DNA of 64,000 nucleotides from Sphingomonas adhaesiva (GCF_002374855.1 NZ_NWVC01000001.1:620001-684000), one strand, 5' to 3'. Shown: positions 45,256-54,692, numbered from the stretch's first letter. Translations and numbers: made by a program. The notes: generated from the letters alone by a model not told the origin.

Positions 45256-46005
45256 ATGCTGTTTCCGCTCAGGCGCCGCTCCGCCAACGGCCCGTCGACC
45301 GAACCGGGCGAGCGTATCTATGTCGTGGGCGACGTCCACGGCCGACTCGATCTGCTGACCGAGATCGTCGACCGCATCGGCGAACATGCCGGTCGCCTGC
45401 CCCCGGCGCGCGCGATCCACGTCGTCCTGCTCGGCGACCTTGTCGATCGCGGGCCGGACAGTGCCGGGGTGCTGGATCATGTCCACTCGCTCCAGCGGCG
45501 GCACGACGCCTTCGTCGTGCTGAAGGGCAATCACGAGGATATGATGATCCGCGCACTGGCCGGGGAACGCGGCGTCCTGTCCGCGTGGCTGGGCGGCGGC
45601 GGTGCGGAAACGCTCGCCAGCTACGGCATTCCCCTGCCTGCGGAACCCTATGACGAGGAGGAGGTCGCCGCGGCGCTGCGCGCGGCGGTGCCGCGCCCGA
45701 TCCGCCAATGGCTGGCGGCGCTGCCGCTGACCGCGCGGTCGGGCGACTATTTCTTCTGCCATGCCGGGGTGCGCCCCGGCGTCCCGCTGAAGCGGCAGAG
45801 CGCGCAGGATCTGCTGTGGATCCGCCGCGAATTCCTGTCCGACGACAGCGATCACGGCGCGGTCGTCGTCCACGGGCACAGTATCGCCAGCGACGTCGAA
45901 TGGCGCGACAACCGCATCGGCATCGACACCGGCGCCTATCGCACCGGGCGGCTGACCGCGCTCTACCTGGAGGGGACGGAGCGCGAGATCATCGCCACCG
46001 GCTAA
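45256..46005 (+). CDS. Metallophosphatase of the PPP serine/threonine phosphatase type
   Basis: This 249-aa calcineurin-like phosphoesterase has the four family motifs in order: GDVHGR at about 26, LGDLVDRGP at about 59, GNHEDMM at about 85 and, near the C-terminus, HGHS. They bind two metals. It resembles the small PrpA/phage-lambda-type protein phosphatases. ATG 45256 (MLFPLRRR) starts shortly before the first motif; longer in-frame versions add sequence from the control region. It is divergent from the exopolysaccharide export operon whose last enzyme is a tyrosine kinase, so reversal of that kinase's phosphorylation is a reasonable but untested idea. Confidence 0.87.
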   Translation: MLFPLRRRSANGPSTEPGERIYVVGDVHGRLDLLTEIVDRIGEHAGRLPPARAIHVVLLGDLVDRGPDSAGVLDHVHSLQRRHDAFVVLKGNHEDMMIRALAGERGVLSAWLGGGGAETLASYGIPLPAEPYDEEEVAAALRAAVPRPIRQWLAALPLTARSGDYFFCHAGVRPGVPLKRQSAQDLLWIRREFLSDDSDHGAVVVHGHSIASDVEWRDNRIGIDTGAYRTGRLTALYLEGTEREIIATG

Positions 46006-46008
46006 GCG

Positions 46009-48645
46009 TCAGAACGGCCGGCTGAAGCGGATCGCCACGCCGTAATCGTCGCGCGCATCGGCGATATTCCCCGGGTTCTGCCGCCAGTACGCGTTGGTGT
46101 TGACCCACGCCGCGCCCCAGCGGAACGCATAGCGCCCCTCCCAGTCGGTCTCGCGCCCGGTCGGCGCCAGCGCGATCCGCTGCGGCGTCCAGGCCGACAC
46201 GCTTTCGCTGGCATAATCCCATTGCGTCGGCAGCAGCAGCCCCACGCTCCCGCTCGACACCCGCAGCGGCCGCACGATGCGCAGGCCCAGGCTGTCCCCG
46301 CCCAGCACCCCGTCCTTGCCGATGTCGGCGGCGAAGGCGCGGCTGGCGAGGTTCCCGCCCCCGCCCTGCGCGCCCGTGAAGCCGATCCGCGTCCACCCCT
46401 GCCGCCACGTGCCGCCCAGCGACCAGCCGCCGCCGGCATCCAGTCGCAGGTTGCCGTCGACGAACCAGCTGGTCGCGCGCGTCGTGCCCAGGTTCGTCGG
46501 GAAGCGCGCGCCCAGCGCGCTGTCCGCTTCGTCCAGCCGCGTCGCCGCGACCCGCGCGAACAGCCCGCCCCAGCGCCGGTCGAGCGCGATCGTGCCGCTG
46601 GAATAGCCCGAACGGCTCCACTGCCGCAGCGCCGCGGGCGCATCGGCGCGGCGGTACAGCGCATCGCCCTGCTCCACCGCGGCGGTCACGCCGAACCCGG
46701 CCCATTCCTGGCGCAGCCCGCTGCTGACGATCCGGTCCGCCTCGAACCCGAAGCGGGTCAGCCCGTCGCCGACCAGGAAGGCGGGCATCGCCTGCCCCGC
46801 CAGCCGCAGCGACAGCGTGCCGGCATCCTCCGCGAAGCCGAGCGCGAACTGCGTCGTGCGCCCCAGCCGCTGCGCGACGCTGCCGGCGATCGCCTGCGCG
46901 CGGCGCGCCTCGCTCAATCCCAGCCGGAAGGCGTTAAGCCCGACAATGCCGTTCGGCCGCGCCGCGATTGTCAGCGCCACCGCCATGTCGCCCGCCTGCA
47001 TCGCCACCTGCCGCGACGGCGCGGCGGTCAGCCCGTTCAGCGGGCGCGACACCGCCTGGCGCGCGATCCCGCTCGCCAGCGTCATCGCATAGGCGCGATC
47101 GAACCCGTCAAGCACCACCGCGCCCAATGTGCCCCCGCGCGCATCGCCCATCGCGGAGGACAGCACGACCGCCCCATCGACCGCCGCCACCGTACGCGTC
47201 GTGCCCGCCACGGTCAGCGTGCCGACCGGCTGGAACGCGCGCGTCAGGTCCAGGATGCCGCGGCCATATTGCGCATCGGTGCCGGTCGCCCCGGCATCGC
47301 GCGCGGTGGTCAGCAGCAGGTCGACGATCTGCGCGCCGGTCAGGTTGGGGAACGCCTGCGCCAGCAACGCCGCCGCCGCGGCGACCTGCGGCGCGGCGAA
47401 GGACGTGCCCGACCACAGATAGGCGGTGCCGTTGTTGTTGGGTGCACGCACCTGTTCGCCCACCGCCGCCAGGTAATGCGCGGCGGTATTGCCCGCGCGG
47501 TTGCTGCTGGTGGCAAGCGTGCCGTTGGCGTCGATCGATCCGGCGACGATCACCTGCCCGCGCGCCGCGGCGTCATTGGCCACCTGTGCGAAGGCATCGG
47601 GATCGGCGGCGCCGTCGTTGCCCGCCGCGACCACCACGACCATCCCGGCGGCGGTCGCGCGCCCGATCGCATCGACGACGGTGGAGGGCAGCGACGTGCC
47701 CCCCAGCGAGATGTTCACCACCTTCGCCCCCGCCACCCGCGCGGCGTCCAGCGCAGTCGCGATCGCGTCGGTGCTGAACATGCAACCGTCGGCCGTCCCG
47801 CAGGTACCCGGCGCATCGGCGCGATAGATCATCAGCGTCGCGGCGAAGGCGACGCCCTGCGTCCCCACGCCGTTGCGGCGCCCGGCGGCGGTGAAGGCCA
47901 CCGCGGTACCGTGCCCGTCGACGTCCTGGATGCTGGCATTGCCCGCCACGTCCTGCGACGCGGCGGAGACGCGATTCTCGAACTCCGCGCTGTTGAGGTC
48001 GATCCCGCTGTCGATGATCGCGATGCCGACATTCCGCCCGGTCGCCCCGGCGTTATAGGCCGCCAGTGCATTCATCGACACCGCACCGATCGTCGCGCGA
48101 TATTCGCTAGTATCGTAATTCGTCGGCGTCGGGGCGGGGGTGGGCGCGGGTGTCGGGGCCGGAGTGGGGGCCGGTGTCGGCGCAGGCGTCGGGGCCGGAG
48201 TGGGCGCCGGTGTCGGGGCCGGCGTCGGTGCCGGTGTCGGGGCCGGCGTAGGCGCAGGTGTCGGGGCCGGCGTCGGGGCCGGCGTAGGCGCAGGTGTCGG
48301 GGCCGGCGTGGGCGCCGGGGTCGGAGCTGGCGTAGGCGCAGGTGTCGGCGCCGGGGTAGGCGCCGGGGTCGGTGCTGGCGTGGGAGCAGGCGTGGGCGCC
48401 GGAGACGGAGCGGGCGTCGGGGCCGGTGCCGGCGCAGGCGTCGGCGCCGGAGACGGAGCGGGCGTCGGGGCCGGCGTAGAAGCCGAAGGCGACGGGGTCG
48501 GCGACGATGGCGCAGGTGCCGGCGCGGGGGCGGGCACCGGTGCCGGCGTGCTGTTCACGCCGCCGCCCCCGCCGCCGCCGCAACCGGACAGCGCCATGAC
48601 GGTCGCAGCCGCGGTGGTGTGAAGAAACAGGGCCTTCAGCGTCAT
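46009..48645 (-). CDS. S8 subtilisin-like autotransporter with Pro-Thr-Ala linker
   Basis: This 878-aa surface protein starts with a signal peptide carrying a lipobox-like LSGCGG. A very long Pro/Thr/Ala linker follows (about residues 33-172), then an S8 peptidase domain and a C-terminal autotransporter barrel ending in Phe. The catalytic triad is Asp in AIIDSGIDL, His in DGHGTAVAF and Ser in [12 protein letters not shown]. The linker is built of the tetrad TPAP. ATG 48645 follows GGGAA. It is convergent with the phosphatase gene, 3 bp apart. The peptidase may be displayed on, or released from, the surface; the substrate is unknown. A lipid anchor together with an autotransporter barrel would be unusual, so the Cys may be fortuitous. 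Confidence 0.88.
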   Translation of the reverse strand: MTLKALFLHTTAAATVMALSGCGGGGGGGVNSTPAPVPAPAPAPAPSSPTPSPSASTPAPTPAPSPAPTPAPAPAPTPAPSPAPTPAPTPAPTPAPTPAPTPAPTPAPTPAPTPAPTPAPTPAPTPAPTPAPTPAPTPAPTPAPTPAPTPAPTPAPTPAPTPAPTPAPTPAPTPTNYDTSEYRATIGAVSMNALAAYNAGATGRNVGIAIIDSGIDLNSAEFENRVSAASQDVAGNASIQDVDGHGTAVAFTAAGRRNGVGTQGVAFAATLMIYRADAPGTCGTADGCMFSTDAIATALDAARVAGAKVVNISLGGTSLPSTVVDAIGRATAAGMVVVVAAGNDGAADPDAFAQVANDAAARGQVIVAGSIDANGTLATSSNRAGNTAAHYLAAVGEQVRAPNNNGTAYLWSGTSFAAPQVAAAAALLAQAFPNLTGAQIVDLLLTTARDAGATGTDAQYGRGILDLTRAFQPVGTLTVAGTTRTVAAVDGAVVLSSAMGDARGGTLGAVVLDGFDRAYAMTLASGIARQAVSRPLNGLTAAPSRQVAMQAGDMAVALTIAARPNGIVGLNAFRLGLSEARRAQAIAGSVAQRLGRTTQFALGFAEDAGTLSLRLAGQAMPAFLVGDGLTRFGFEADRIVSSGLRQEWAGFGVTAAVEQGDALYRRADAPAALRQWSRSGYSSGTIALDRRWGGLFARVAATRLDEADSALGARFPTNLGTTRATSWFVDGNLRLDAGGGWSLGGTWRQGWTRIGFTGAQGGGGNLASRAFAADIGKDGVLGGDSLGLRIVRPLRVSSGSVGLLLPTQWDYASESVSAWTPQRIALAPTGRETDWEGRYAFRWGAAWVNTNAYWRQNPGNIADARDDYGVAIRFSRPF
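48127..48550 (-). repeat. 12-bp tandem repeat coding for the (TPAP)n linker
   Basis: About 0.42 kb inside the autotransporter gene reads as a 12-bp periodic sequence coding Thr-Pro-Ala-Pro tetrads, with Ser and Val variants at the edges. Copies differ mainly at third codon positions, so they are not freshly amplified. Slippage by whole units would keep the frame and change linker length. Confidence 0.85.
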
Positions 48646-48756
48646 CGAACCATTCCCGATAGGATGTGCCGACCCTGCCCGCCGAACCGCTAAGAGCCGG
48701 TTAACCAAGCGGGATTTTTGCCCTAACGCCCGCAGATTGTCGTTACACCGGCGAAC

Positions 48757-49164
48757 CTAACGCCCGCGAACCCGCGCCACCGCCGCCGCCGCCGCCGGCA
48801 CCGGCACGGGACGCCGCATCGCAGCCAGCACCTGTGCCTGCCGCATGTAGCGCCGCTCCCATGCCGCGCGGCGGATCTGGCTGACCAAAGTGATTGCGAC
48901 CGGCCACATCAGCGTCAGCACCACGTCCGACAGCGTGTCGGACCAGTTCCACGACCCGGAATAGGCGCGGTCCATACATTCGTTGATCAGTTCCGCCGCC
49001 GCCACGACGTGCAGCGCGGTCATCGAACCGCGCCGCGTGCGCACCATCAGCTGCACCGCCAGATACAATGCCAGCCCGACATGCACGTGCATCGTCGCGT
49101 GGCTGGCGCCGAACAGCGCGACGATCGAATCGATGACGGCGTGATAGCTGGCGGGAATGTCCAT
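48757..49164 (-). CDS. VanZ-like small membrane protein
   Basis: This 135-aa protein has about three or four hydrophobic helices. A middle segment (LINECMDRAYSGSWNWSDTLSD) resembles the conserved E-x-R-D pattern of VanZ-like proteins. The C-terminus is short, basic and Ala/Pro-rich. The function is unknown. ATG 49164 is used; a GTG two codons earlier is also in frame, and neither has a strong ribosome site. It is upstream of, and on the same strand as, the autotransporter gene, but 111 bp separate them. Confidence 0.6.
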   Translation of the reverse strand: MDIPASYHAVIDSIVALFGASHATMHVHVGLALYLAVQLMVRTRRGSMTALHVVAAAELINECMDRAYSGSWNWSDTLSDVVLTLMWPVAITLVSQIRRAAWERRYMRQAQVLAAMRRPVPVPAAAAAVARVRGR

Positions 49165-49259
49165 GCGCACCGCGCTACACCGCGCGGGTTAAGTCGCTCC
49201 TACCGCCCGGCCGCACCGGCGTCGGTGCGGCGCCCTTGCCTCTCCGGGGCGGATCGAGA

Positions 49260-50120
49260 ATGTTTGGCACCATGTGCGCCATGCCGATCCGCCTCCTGTC
49301 CCTCGCCGTCGTTTTAGGCGCGGCAGCGTCGGCAGCCTTCCCCGCGGGCGGTCCAGCGGTGGTGCGCGGCAGCGACCAGAACTACATCCCTGCCGGATCG
49401 TCCTATTCGCACTATAACGGCATGTGGGCGCGCCATTTCGATCCGTCGCTGCGCGAAACGGACGACCCGCGACGCGCAGGTGGCGCCGGCAACCGTTACT
49501 GGTCGCGCGCCACGTTCGATCCCGCGCGCTTCCCGTCGGCCACGCGGATCGACTGGATCGTCCCGGCGATCGAATCGTGGCGCCGTCGCGGTAACCCCGG
49601 CGTTTACGGCTATCTGGCCACCAGCTACGGGAATTACGACAGCGGCCAGCCCGATCGCCGCGTGGCGCCGGTACAGGTCGCGCGGCTTGGGCGGTTCGTA
49701 TCGTCGGTGCGCTGGACGCTGGCGGGCGGGCGCGCCGGCGACGTGACCGTCCTTCAGGAATTCTATCTCACCCGCACGCCGGGCGACGCCGCGGCAAAGG
49801 CGCTGGAGGTCGGACTGTTGCTGCACCCCGGCGACACGGCGCGCGACTTCCACCGCACGGGCAAGCAACTGGGTCGCTGGACCGACGATGCCGGCATCGA
49901 GTGGGCGATCGCGCGTCAAGGGAATTACGTGATGCTGATGCGCGCCGACGGAAAGGATTTGGCCGCCGGTACGATCGACTGGCGCAGCCTGCTGGCGAGG
50001 CTGCGGCGTATCGGGCAGGTCAGCGGTAACGAATGGATCAACGGCATTGCCGTTGGGGTGGAGCCGATTCGCGGTAACGGCTCGTTTCGGCTCGACGACT
50101 GGACTGTCGCTCTGCGCTAA
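49260..50120 (+). CDS. Secreted hypothetical protein, possibly a jelly-roll fold
   Basis: This 286-aa protein has a signal peptide (LLSLAVVLGAAASAAFPAGG). The mature part is rich in beta-strand and aromatic residues, with GVYGYLATSYGNYDSG, GRFVSSVRWTLAGG, VLQEFYLTR and FRLDDWTVAL. The pattern recalls concanavalin-like glycan-binding or GH12-type folds, but I cannot place catalytic acids with confidence and so assign no enzyme. ATG 49260 is used; a later ATG at 49281 would still leave a signal peptide. It stands alone between convergent and divergent small genes. A role in binding or trimming the cell's own polysaccharide is only a guess. Confidence 0.6.
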   Translation: MFGTMCAMPIRLLSLAVVLGAAASAAFPAGGPAVVRGSDQNYIPAGSSYSHYNGMWARHFDPSLRETDDPRRAGGAGNRYWSRATFDPARFPSATRIDWIVPAIESWRRRGNPGVYGYLATSYGNYDSGQPDRRVAPVQVARLGRFVSSVRWTLAGGRAGDVTVLQEFYLTRTPGDAAAKALEVGLLLHPGDTARDFHRTGKQLGRWTDDAGIEWAIARQGNYVMLMRADGKDLAAGTIDWRSLLARLRRIGQVSGNEWINGIAVGVEPIRGNGSFRLDDWTVALR

Positions 50121-50145
50121 TGGTCAGGTGTTGGCGCGACGTTCG

Positions 50146-50283
50146 TTAACCGAAAAGAAGCGCGGCGACCGACCCCCAGAAAATGACCGACAAGATCAGG
50201 CCGTAGACGATGCCCAACATCGGCGGCGGCGTAACCTCTTGCAAACGCGCCGGTATCGGCGCCATGGCGGACTTGGTCGTCAT
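50146..50283 (-). CDS. Very small single-helix membrane protein (45 aa)
   Basis: A 45-codon frame starting MTTKSAMAPIPARLQEVTPP and ending VAALLFG. It has a soluble head of about 20 residues and one membrane helix (MLGIVYGLILSVIFWGSVAA). Support comes from a strong ribosome site (GGAGAAGGCG before ATG 50283, within a longer GAGGAGAGAGGAG stretch) and from the clean hydrophobic pattern. It is convergent with the secreted protein gene. The function is unknown; small single-helix proteins often modulate membrane complexes. Confidence 0.6.
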   Translation of the reverse strand: MTTKSAMAPIPARLQEVTPPPMLGIVYGLILSVIFWGSVAALLFG

Positions 50284-50467
50284 CGCCTTCTCCTCTCTCC
50301 TCGATCATATTTCTTCCTGATGTGAAAACGGTTCACGGGGGGTTCAGTTCCGCGGTGGCGCTCTCGAGGCGGGTTGCGCAAACAGGTGCTGTTACAATCA
50401 CTTGGGTTAGAGTAAGCGGTTACATTCCTGATCCCATTCGCCCGTCGACAACGCTGCGAGGTTACCG

Positions 50468-51439
50468 GTGCCACGGTTCGGCCAAGCTTCCCCACTGCCG
50501 GAAGATCGCGCCGCCCTCACCGCCATGCCGCTGCCGTCGGTCACGTGCCTCGTCGCCGATTTCTACGTTCGCGTCGCCTCCCTCGCGGCGCGGCGGTTCG
50601 GCGGCGATATCGATCGCGGCGTGATCTACGGGATGTTGTGGGGGGTGGCGCTGTCGCGGTCGGGGGGTGACGCTGCGATCTCGATCCACTCGGCCGCCTT
50701 CGCGCTGGGGCGTCCGTTCGAAACCGTGCGACGTCATATCGCCGCGCTGGTCGCGGACGGACTGTGCCAGCGCACGCGGCACGGCATCGCGATCCCGCCC
50801 GCTTTATGGTCCGATCCGATCGTCGATCGCAGCCTGTCGCAGCTCAACAACGCGCTGGTCGCCTTCATGGCCGGGGGGCTGGCGGCAGGTGCCTTCCCGG
50901 CGCCAGCGGCAGCGAGCGCCGGCCCGTTCCGGCGCGACGACGGCGCGCGCCTCGCGATCGACCTGACGCTGGCGATCATCGACTGCCATCGCGCGTTCGT
51001 GCCTGACGTGGTCGATCTGGCGATCGTCGCGGCGGTGATGGATGCCAATGCGCGCCGCTGGGCCGTGTCGGCTGACGGCGCCGGCCCCCGCGCGGCGGAT
51101 GCCGGGCCGGCGACGTTCGACGGCACGCACGCCGTCCGCGTCGCCACCGTGGCCCGCGCGCTCGGCATCGGTCACGCCACCGCCCGCCGTCGCGCGGCCG
51201 GTCTGGCCGGCTCCGGCGGGCCGCTGCTGCGGATGCGTCAGGGGATGGTGGTGTCCCCCGCGTGGCTGGCGCTGCTCTCATCCGCGGCGGCCGGTGACGG
51301 GCGCCATGCCACGCTGACGCTGCTGCTGACCCGCGTCGCCGCGGCGGGCTTTCCCTTCGACGCGCCGCTGTCCGCCTGTGCCGCGCTGTCCGCACGCCAT
51401 CGCGCGCCGGTCAATATTCCCGCGCCAGCGTCAGCGTGA
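50468..51439 (+). CDS. Putative transcriptional regulator with two winged-helix segments
   Basis: This 323-aa protein has two helix-turn-helix-like regions. One is near 75-115 (SIHSAAFALGRPFETVRRHI and LVADGLCQRTRHGIAIP). The other is near 225-260 (VATVARALGIGHATARRRAA), also followed by a wing-like strand (LRMRQGMVVSPAWL). The duplicated layout suggests two related halves. I cannot name the family. The start is GTG 50468 with GAGG upstream. Its 3' end overlaps the convergent FecA-type receptor gene by 29 bp. A target among neighbouring surface genes is possible. Confidence 0.65.
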   Translation: MPRFGQASPLPEDRAALTAMPLPSVTCLVADFYVRVASLAARRFGGDIDRGVIYGMLWGVALSRSGGDAAISIHSAAFALGRPFETVRRHIAALVADGLCQRTRHGIAIPPALWSDPIVDRSLSQLNNALVAFMAGGLAAGAFPAPAAASAGPFRRDDGARLAIDLTLAIIDCHRAFVPDVVDLAIVAAVMDANARRWAVSADGAGPRAADAGPATFDGTHAVRVATVARALGIGHATARRRAAGLAGSGGPLLRMRQGMVVSPAWLALLSSAAAGDGRHATLTLLLTRVAAAGFPFDAPLSACAALSARHRAPVNIPAPASA

Positions 51440-53945
51440 CCGTGCGCGGTCGCGCGGAATAGACCTGCCGCACGCCGAACGCGCTCGACACGATCCGCGC
51501 CGGGGCGACCGCGTCCGCGACATTGTCTATCCCCAGCCGCGCGCTCCACCCCCCGCGCCGGTACAGCGCATAGACATCCGCCAGCGTCCGCGCCGGCGTA
51601 TATTCGCGATAGGCGGCCTGCGCGGAAAAGGTGGTCGCGAAACCGCCGTTGCCCGATGCGACCGCCCCCACCGTCAACGTCCCGCCGCCCGCGCGCCGGC
51701 GCAGGTCCGCGCTGACGACCCAGGTCAGCGTCGGCACGTTGGGCAACGGATCGCCGCGCAGCCCGGCGCCGTCGCCACTGGCCGCGGGCGTATCGCGCGA
51801 CAGCCGGGCGTCCAGCACCGTCGCCCCCGCCGCCAGCCGCAGCGCCCCGTGCGTGGCCGTCACGCGCGCCTCGGCCCCGTCGATGTGCGCGCCGCCCAGG
51901 TTGGTATTGTACAGGAACGCGCCATTGGCGCTCGCCGCGACGAAGATCGTGTCCCGCCAGTCGATGTGGAACAGCGCCGACTCGATCCCCACCGTCGGTC
52001 CTGCCACCGGTACCCGCATCCCCAGCTCGTAATTCCACAGCCGGTCGGCGCGATAGACCCGCTCCGCATCGCTCAGTTCCGGGGTGATATTGACCCCGCC
52101 GGGGCGGAAACCCTCCGCCGCACTCAGCTGGACGACCGCACCGCCCTTGCCGCGCCACGCCAATGCGGCCTTCAGGTTGCTGCCCGTCGCCACCGTCCTG
52201 TAGCGCGCGCTGGCGCCATTGCCCGTACCGGTGGCGATATTGGGCAGCGGAACCGATCCCCCCGCCGCGCGCACGTAGCGGTATCCGCGCATCCCCACCG
52301 TCGCCGACAATCCCGCCGGCAGCTCCCGCGTCACCTCGCCGTACAGCGCCTGCTGGTCCAGCCGCGTGTCGATCAGCCGCAATCCGGTCACGTCCAGCGG
52401 CCATATCACCCGCCCCGACCCCGCATCCGCCCGCACCGCATAGCTGGACACCCCGTCGACGCGATGTTCGGCAAAGGCGCCCAGCGTCCAGCGCCACGCC
52501 CCGTTGCCGTCGTCCGACACCCGCGCCTCCGCACTGGTGCTGCGCATCGTCATCGGCTGGAACAACACCGCCGGCAACCGCGTGGCCAGCCAGCCGCGAT
52601 ACGCCGCCAGGTCGCAAGCCCCGCCGCCGACCGACGCCGCATAGCGCCCGCACGCGGCGATACTGTCGCGCTGCGCCGCCATCACGCTCGTGAAATCGAT
52701 CTGCCGCATCGTGCGCCACGCATAATGCGATGCCGTCGCGGTGACCCGCACCGCCCCCGGCGCCCAGCGCACCGTCGCACTCGCCAGCCGCAGCCGGTCG
52801 CTGTTCGGCAGGCGGACGGGCACGTCGGTTCGCTGCGGCCCCGCTTCCCACCGCCACGTACCGGCATCGTCGATGCGATTGCGCTGCTCCAGCACGATCG
52901 CGTCCACCCGCCATCGCGGGTCGGGCGTCCACGACACGCCGATCCGCCCGCTGTCGCGCGTCACCACGTCGCCGTCGCGATAGCCCAGCCGGACATTGTC
53001 GGTCACCCCGCCGGTGCGGCGCCGCCCCGCCACCACGCGCACCGCCAGCCGGTCCGCGACGACCGGCACGTTGACCATCGCCGACAGCGCCGCGCTCGGC
53101 CCGCCACCGCGCGTCGTGCCCAGTTCGACCGCGCCATCGGCCGCGAACCCGCCGGCGTCGGCCTGGCGGAACAGCGTGCGCAGCGTACCGCCCAGCGACG
53201 ACGCGCCGTACAGCGTGCCCTGCGGCCCCTTCAGCAACTCGATCCGCTCGACGTCGATAAGGTCGACGTCCGGGGTCATCGCACCGGGATCGAACCCGGT
53301 CCCCGACGGCGCGGTCACCGGTACCTCCCCATAATAGACGCCGACCGTCCCCTCCCCCGTGCCGATCACGCCGCGCACCGACAGGCGTTGCTGCAGCGGC
53401 CCGGTGTTGGTCGCCGTCAGCGCCGGCAGCAGCCGCGCCAGCGCACGCCGTTCGACCGTGCGCGTCTCCTCCAGCGTCGCGGCGGATATCACCGCCAGCG
53501 ACGGTGCGGCCGCGCTCAGCAGCGTCGGGCGCCGCTCGGCGGTGACGACGATGTCGGCGGGGGTCGCCGCCCAGTCTCCGGCGTCGGGCGCCGCGACGCG
53601 CTCGATCACCAGCACCCCCGGACCGACGCGCCGCGCCACCAGCGGATGGCCGGCCAAGGCCGTGTCCAGCGCCGCGCCGACCGGCAATCCCCGCGCCAGC
53701 GGCGGCGCGCGCCGCCCCACGACCAGCGCGGGATCGACCAGGATCTGCTCGTCGGTCTCCACCGCCAGCCGGCGCAGCACGACATCCAGCGGCCCGGCGG
53801 GGATATCATGCGCGACGCGACGCGGCGACGCGCGCTGCGCCGCGATCGGCGCCGACCAGAGGCCAGCGACACCGATCGCCGCGGTCAACGCGACGCCGCG
53901 CGCTGCCACCGCGCCGATCGTCGCTGTCGTCCTGCCGCGCGTCAT
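51411..53945 (-). CDS. TonB-dependent receptor with STN signalling domain (FecA type)
   Basis: This 844-aa outer-membrane receptor has a signal peptide (about 1-38). A short N-terminal signalling domain of the secretin/TonB type follows (about 45-115, HDIPAGPLDVVLRRLAVETD), then TonB-box-like DIVVTAERR, the plug (LLKGPQGTLYGASSLGGTLR) and the barrel. The STN domain contacts a FecR-type anti-sigma factor in the periplasm, and fecI/fecR genes lie divergently 225 bp away. The substrate would therefore induce its own uptake. There is no siderophore-specific cue, so the ligand could be an iron chelate or a carbohydrate. ATG 53945 is preferred to the GTG four codons earlier. The C-terminus ends in Tyr (LTLAREY), close to the usual terminal aromatic. 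Confidence 0.92.
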   Translation of the reverse strand: MTRGRTTATIGAVAARGVALTAAIGVAGLWSAPIAAQRASPRRVAHDIPAGPLDVVLRRLAVETDEQILVDPALVVGRRAPPLARGLPVGAALDTALAGHPLVARRVGPGVLVIERVAAPDAGDWAATPADIVVTAERRPTLLSAAAPSLAVISAATLEETRTVERRALARLLPALTATNTGPLQQRLSVRGVIGTGEGTVGVYYGEVPVTAPSGTGFDPGAMTPDVDLIDVERIELLKGPQGTLYGASSLGGTLRTLFRQADAGGFAADGAVELGTTRGGGPSAALSAMVNVPVVADRLAVRVVAGRRRTGGVTDNVRLGYRDGDVVTRDSGRIGVSWTPDPRWRVDAIVLEQRNRIDDAGTWRWEAGPQRTDVPVRLPNSDRLRLASATVRWAPGAVRVTATASHYAWRTMRQIDFTSVMAAQRDSIAACGRYAASVGGGACDLAAYRGWLATRLPAVLFQPMTMRSTSAEARVSDDGNGAWRWTLGAFAEHRVDGVSSYAVRADAGSGRVIWPLDVTGLRLIDTRLDQQALYGEVTRELPAGLSATVGMRGYRYVRAAGGSVPLPNIATGTGNGASARYRTVATGSNLKAALAWRGKGGAVVQLSAAEGFRPGGVNITPELSDAERVYRADRLWNYELGMRVPVAGPTVGIESALFHIDWRDTIFVAASANGAFLYNTNLGGAHIDGAEARVTATHGALRLAAGATVLDARLSRDTPAASGDGAGLRGDPLPNVPTLTWVVSADLRRRAGGGTLTVGAVASGNGGFATTFSAQAAYREYTPARTLADVYALYRRGGWSARLGIDNVADAVAPARIVSSAFGVRQVYSARPRTVTLTLAREY

Positions 53946-54170
53946 CAGCCCCGTCACCCCGTCACCGTGTCTGCGTCATCCCCTCCGGCTCGTACGACGT
54001 CCGGGCGACCGGCCGCGCGGCGCTGGCCATCGCCTTCTTGACGGACGTGTTACAACATGATCGTCTGTATCCCACAAGCAGGACGTCGGGAGGGGACGTC
54101 GGCGGGGCAAACCGCAACGATGTTCGGGGCATAGCGCGGGTTCGTGACCTGCGCCCAAGGGGGGAAGACG

Positions 54171-54692
54171 ATGGTGCTGATCGCGCAGGCGCCGGTGGCG
54201 GCCGCGACGGAGGGTAGCGAGATGTTCGCCCCCCTCCTTCCCGCCGTGCGCCGTTTCCTGATGAAGCGGGCACCCGCCGACGACGTCGACGACCTGCTCC
54301 AGGATGTGGCGCTGCGGATGCACACGCGCCGGCCGCAGGGCGATATCCTCAATCCCGAAGGCTATGTCTTCCAGGTCGCGCAAAGCGTGCTCGCCGATCG
54401 CGCGCGCCGCGATGCGGTGCGGCAGCGGTCGCGCCACGTCACGATGGAGGAAAGCGACCATCCGGTTGAGGTTCGCTCGCCCGAGCGCGTCATGCTGGGC
54501 AGGGAACAATGGTCGCGGCTCGTCGCGGCGGTGGGCGACCTGCCGGAACGGACCCGGCAGGCATTCGTACTTCATCGCTTCGAAGAGATGAACTACGCGG
54601 CAATCGCCCGGCATATGGGAATATCGGTCAGTGCGGTGGAAAAACATATCATGAAGGCGATACGCCTCCTTGCGGCGACGCTGGAGCGATAG
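54171..54692 (+). CDS. ECF sigma factor, FecI type
   Basis: This 173-aa sigma factor of the extracytoplasmic group has region 2 in the N-terminal half (DDVDDLLQDVALRM and FQVAQSVLADRARRD). Region 4 lies in the C-terminal half, with LPERTRQAFVLHRFEEMNYA and the helix-turn-helix HMGISVSAVEKHIMKAI. ATG 54171 follows the perfect purine tract AAGGGGGGAAG; an earlier GTG is in frame but less likely. fecR follows after a single base, and the FecA-type receptor with STN domain is divergent, a standard cell-surface signalling set. Confidence 0.92.
   Translation: MVLIAQAPVAAATEGSEMFAPLLPAVRRFLMKRAPADDVDDLLQDVALRMHTRRPQGDILNPEGYVFQVAQSVLADRARRDAVRQRSRHVTMEESDHPVEVRSPERVMLGREQWSRLVAAVGDLPERTRQAFVLHRFEEMNYAAIARHMGISVSAVEKHIMKAIRLLAATLER

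Noticed and set aside
48127..48550. Regular short repeats that might suggest a CRISPR array
   Set aside because: Period is 12 bp with no unique spacers, and it is in frame as a Pro-Thr-Ala linker inside a protease gene.
46222..48693. Long open frame (over 800 codons) on the plus strand opposite the autotransporter gene
   Set aside because: It is an antisense shadow in GC-rich DNA: Arg/Gly/Ala/Pro-rich, no domains, no ribosome site. The minus strand codes for a protease with an intact triad.
48690..48770. Two copies of CCTAACGCCCGC near the autotransporter 5' side
   Set aside because: Only 12 bp, one copy overlaps the end of a coding region, and no regulator or element explains it; likely chance.
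51378..54041. Long open frame (over 880 codons) on the plus strand opposite the FecA-type receptor
   Set aside because: Low-complexity Arg-rich translation without a signal peptide or motifs. The minus-strand receptor is certain.
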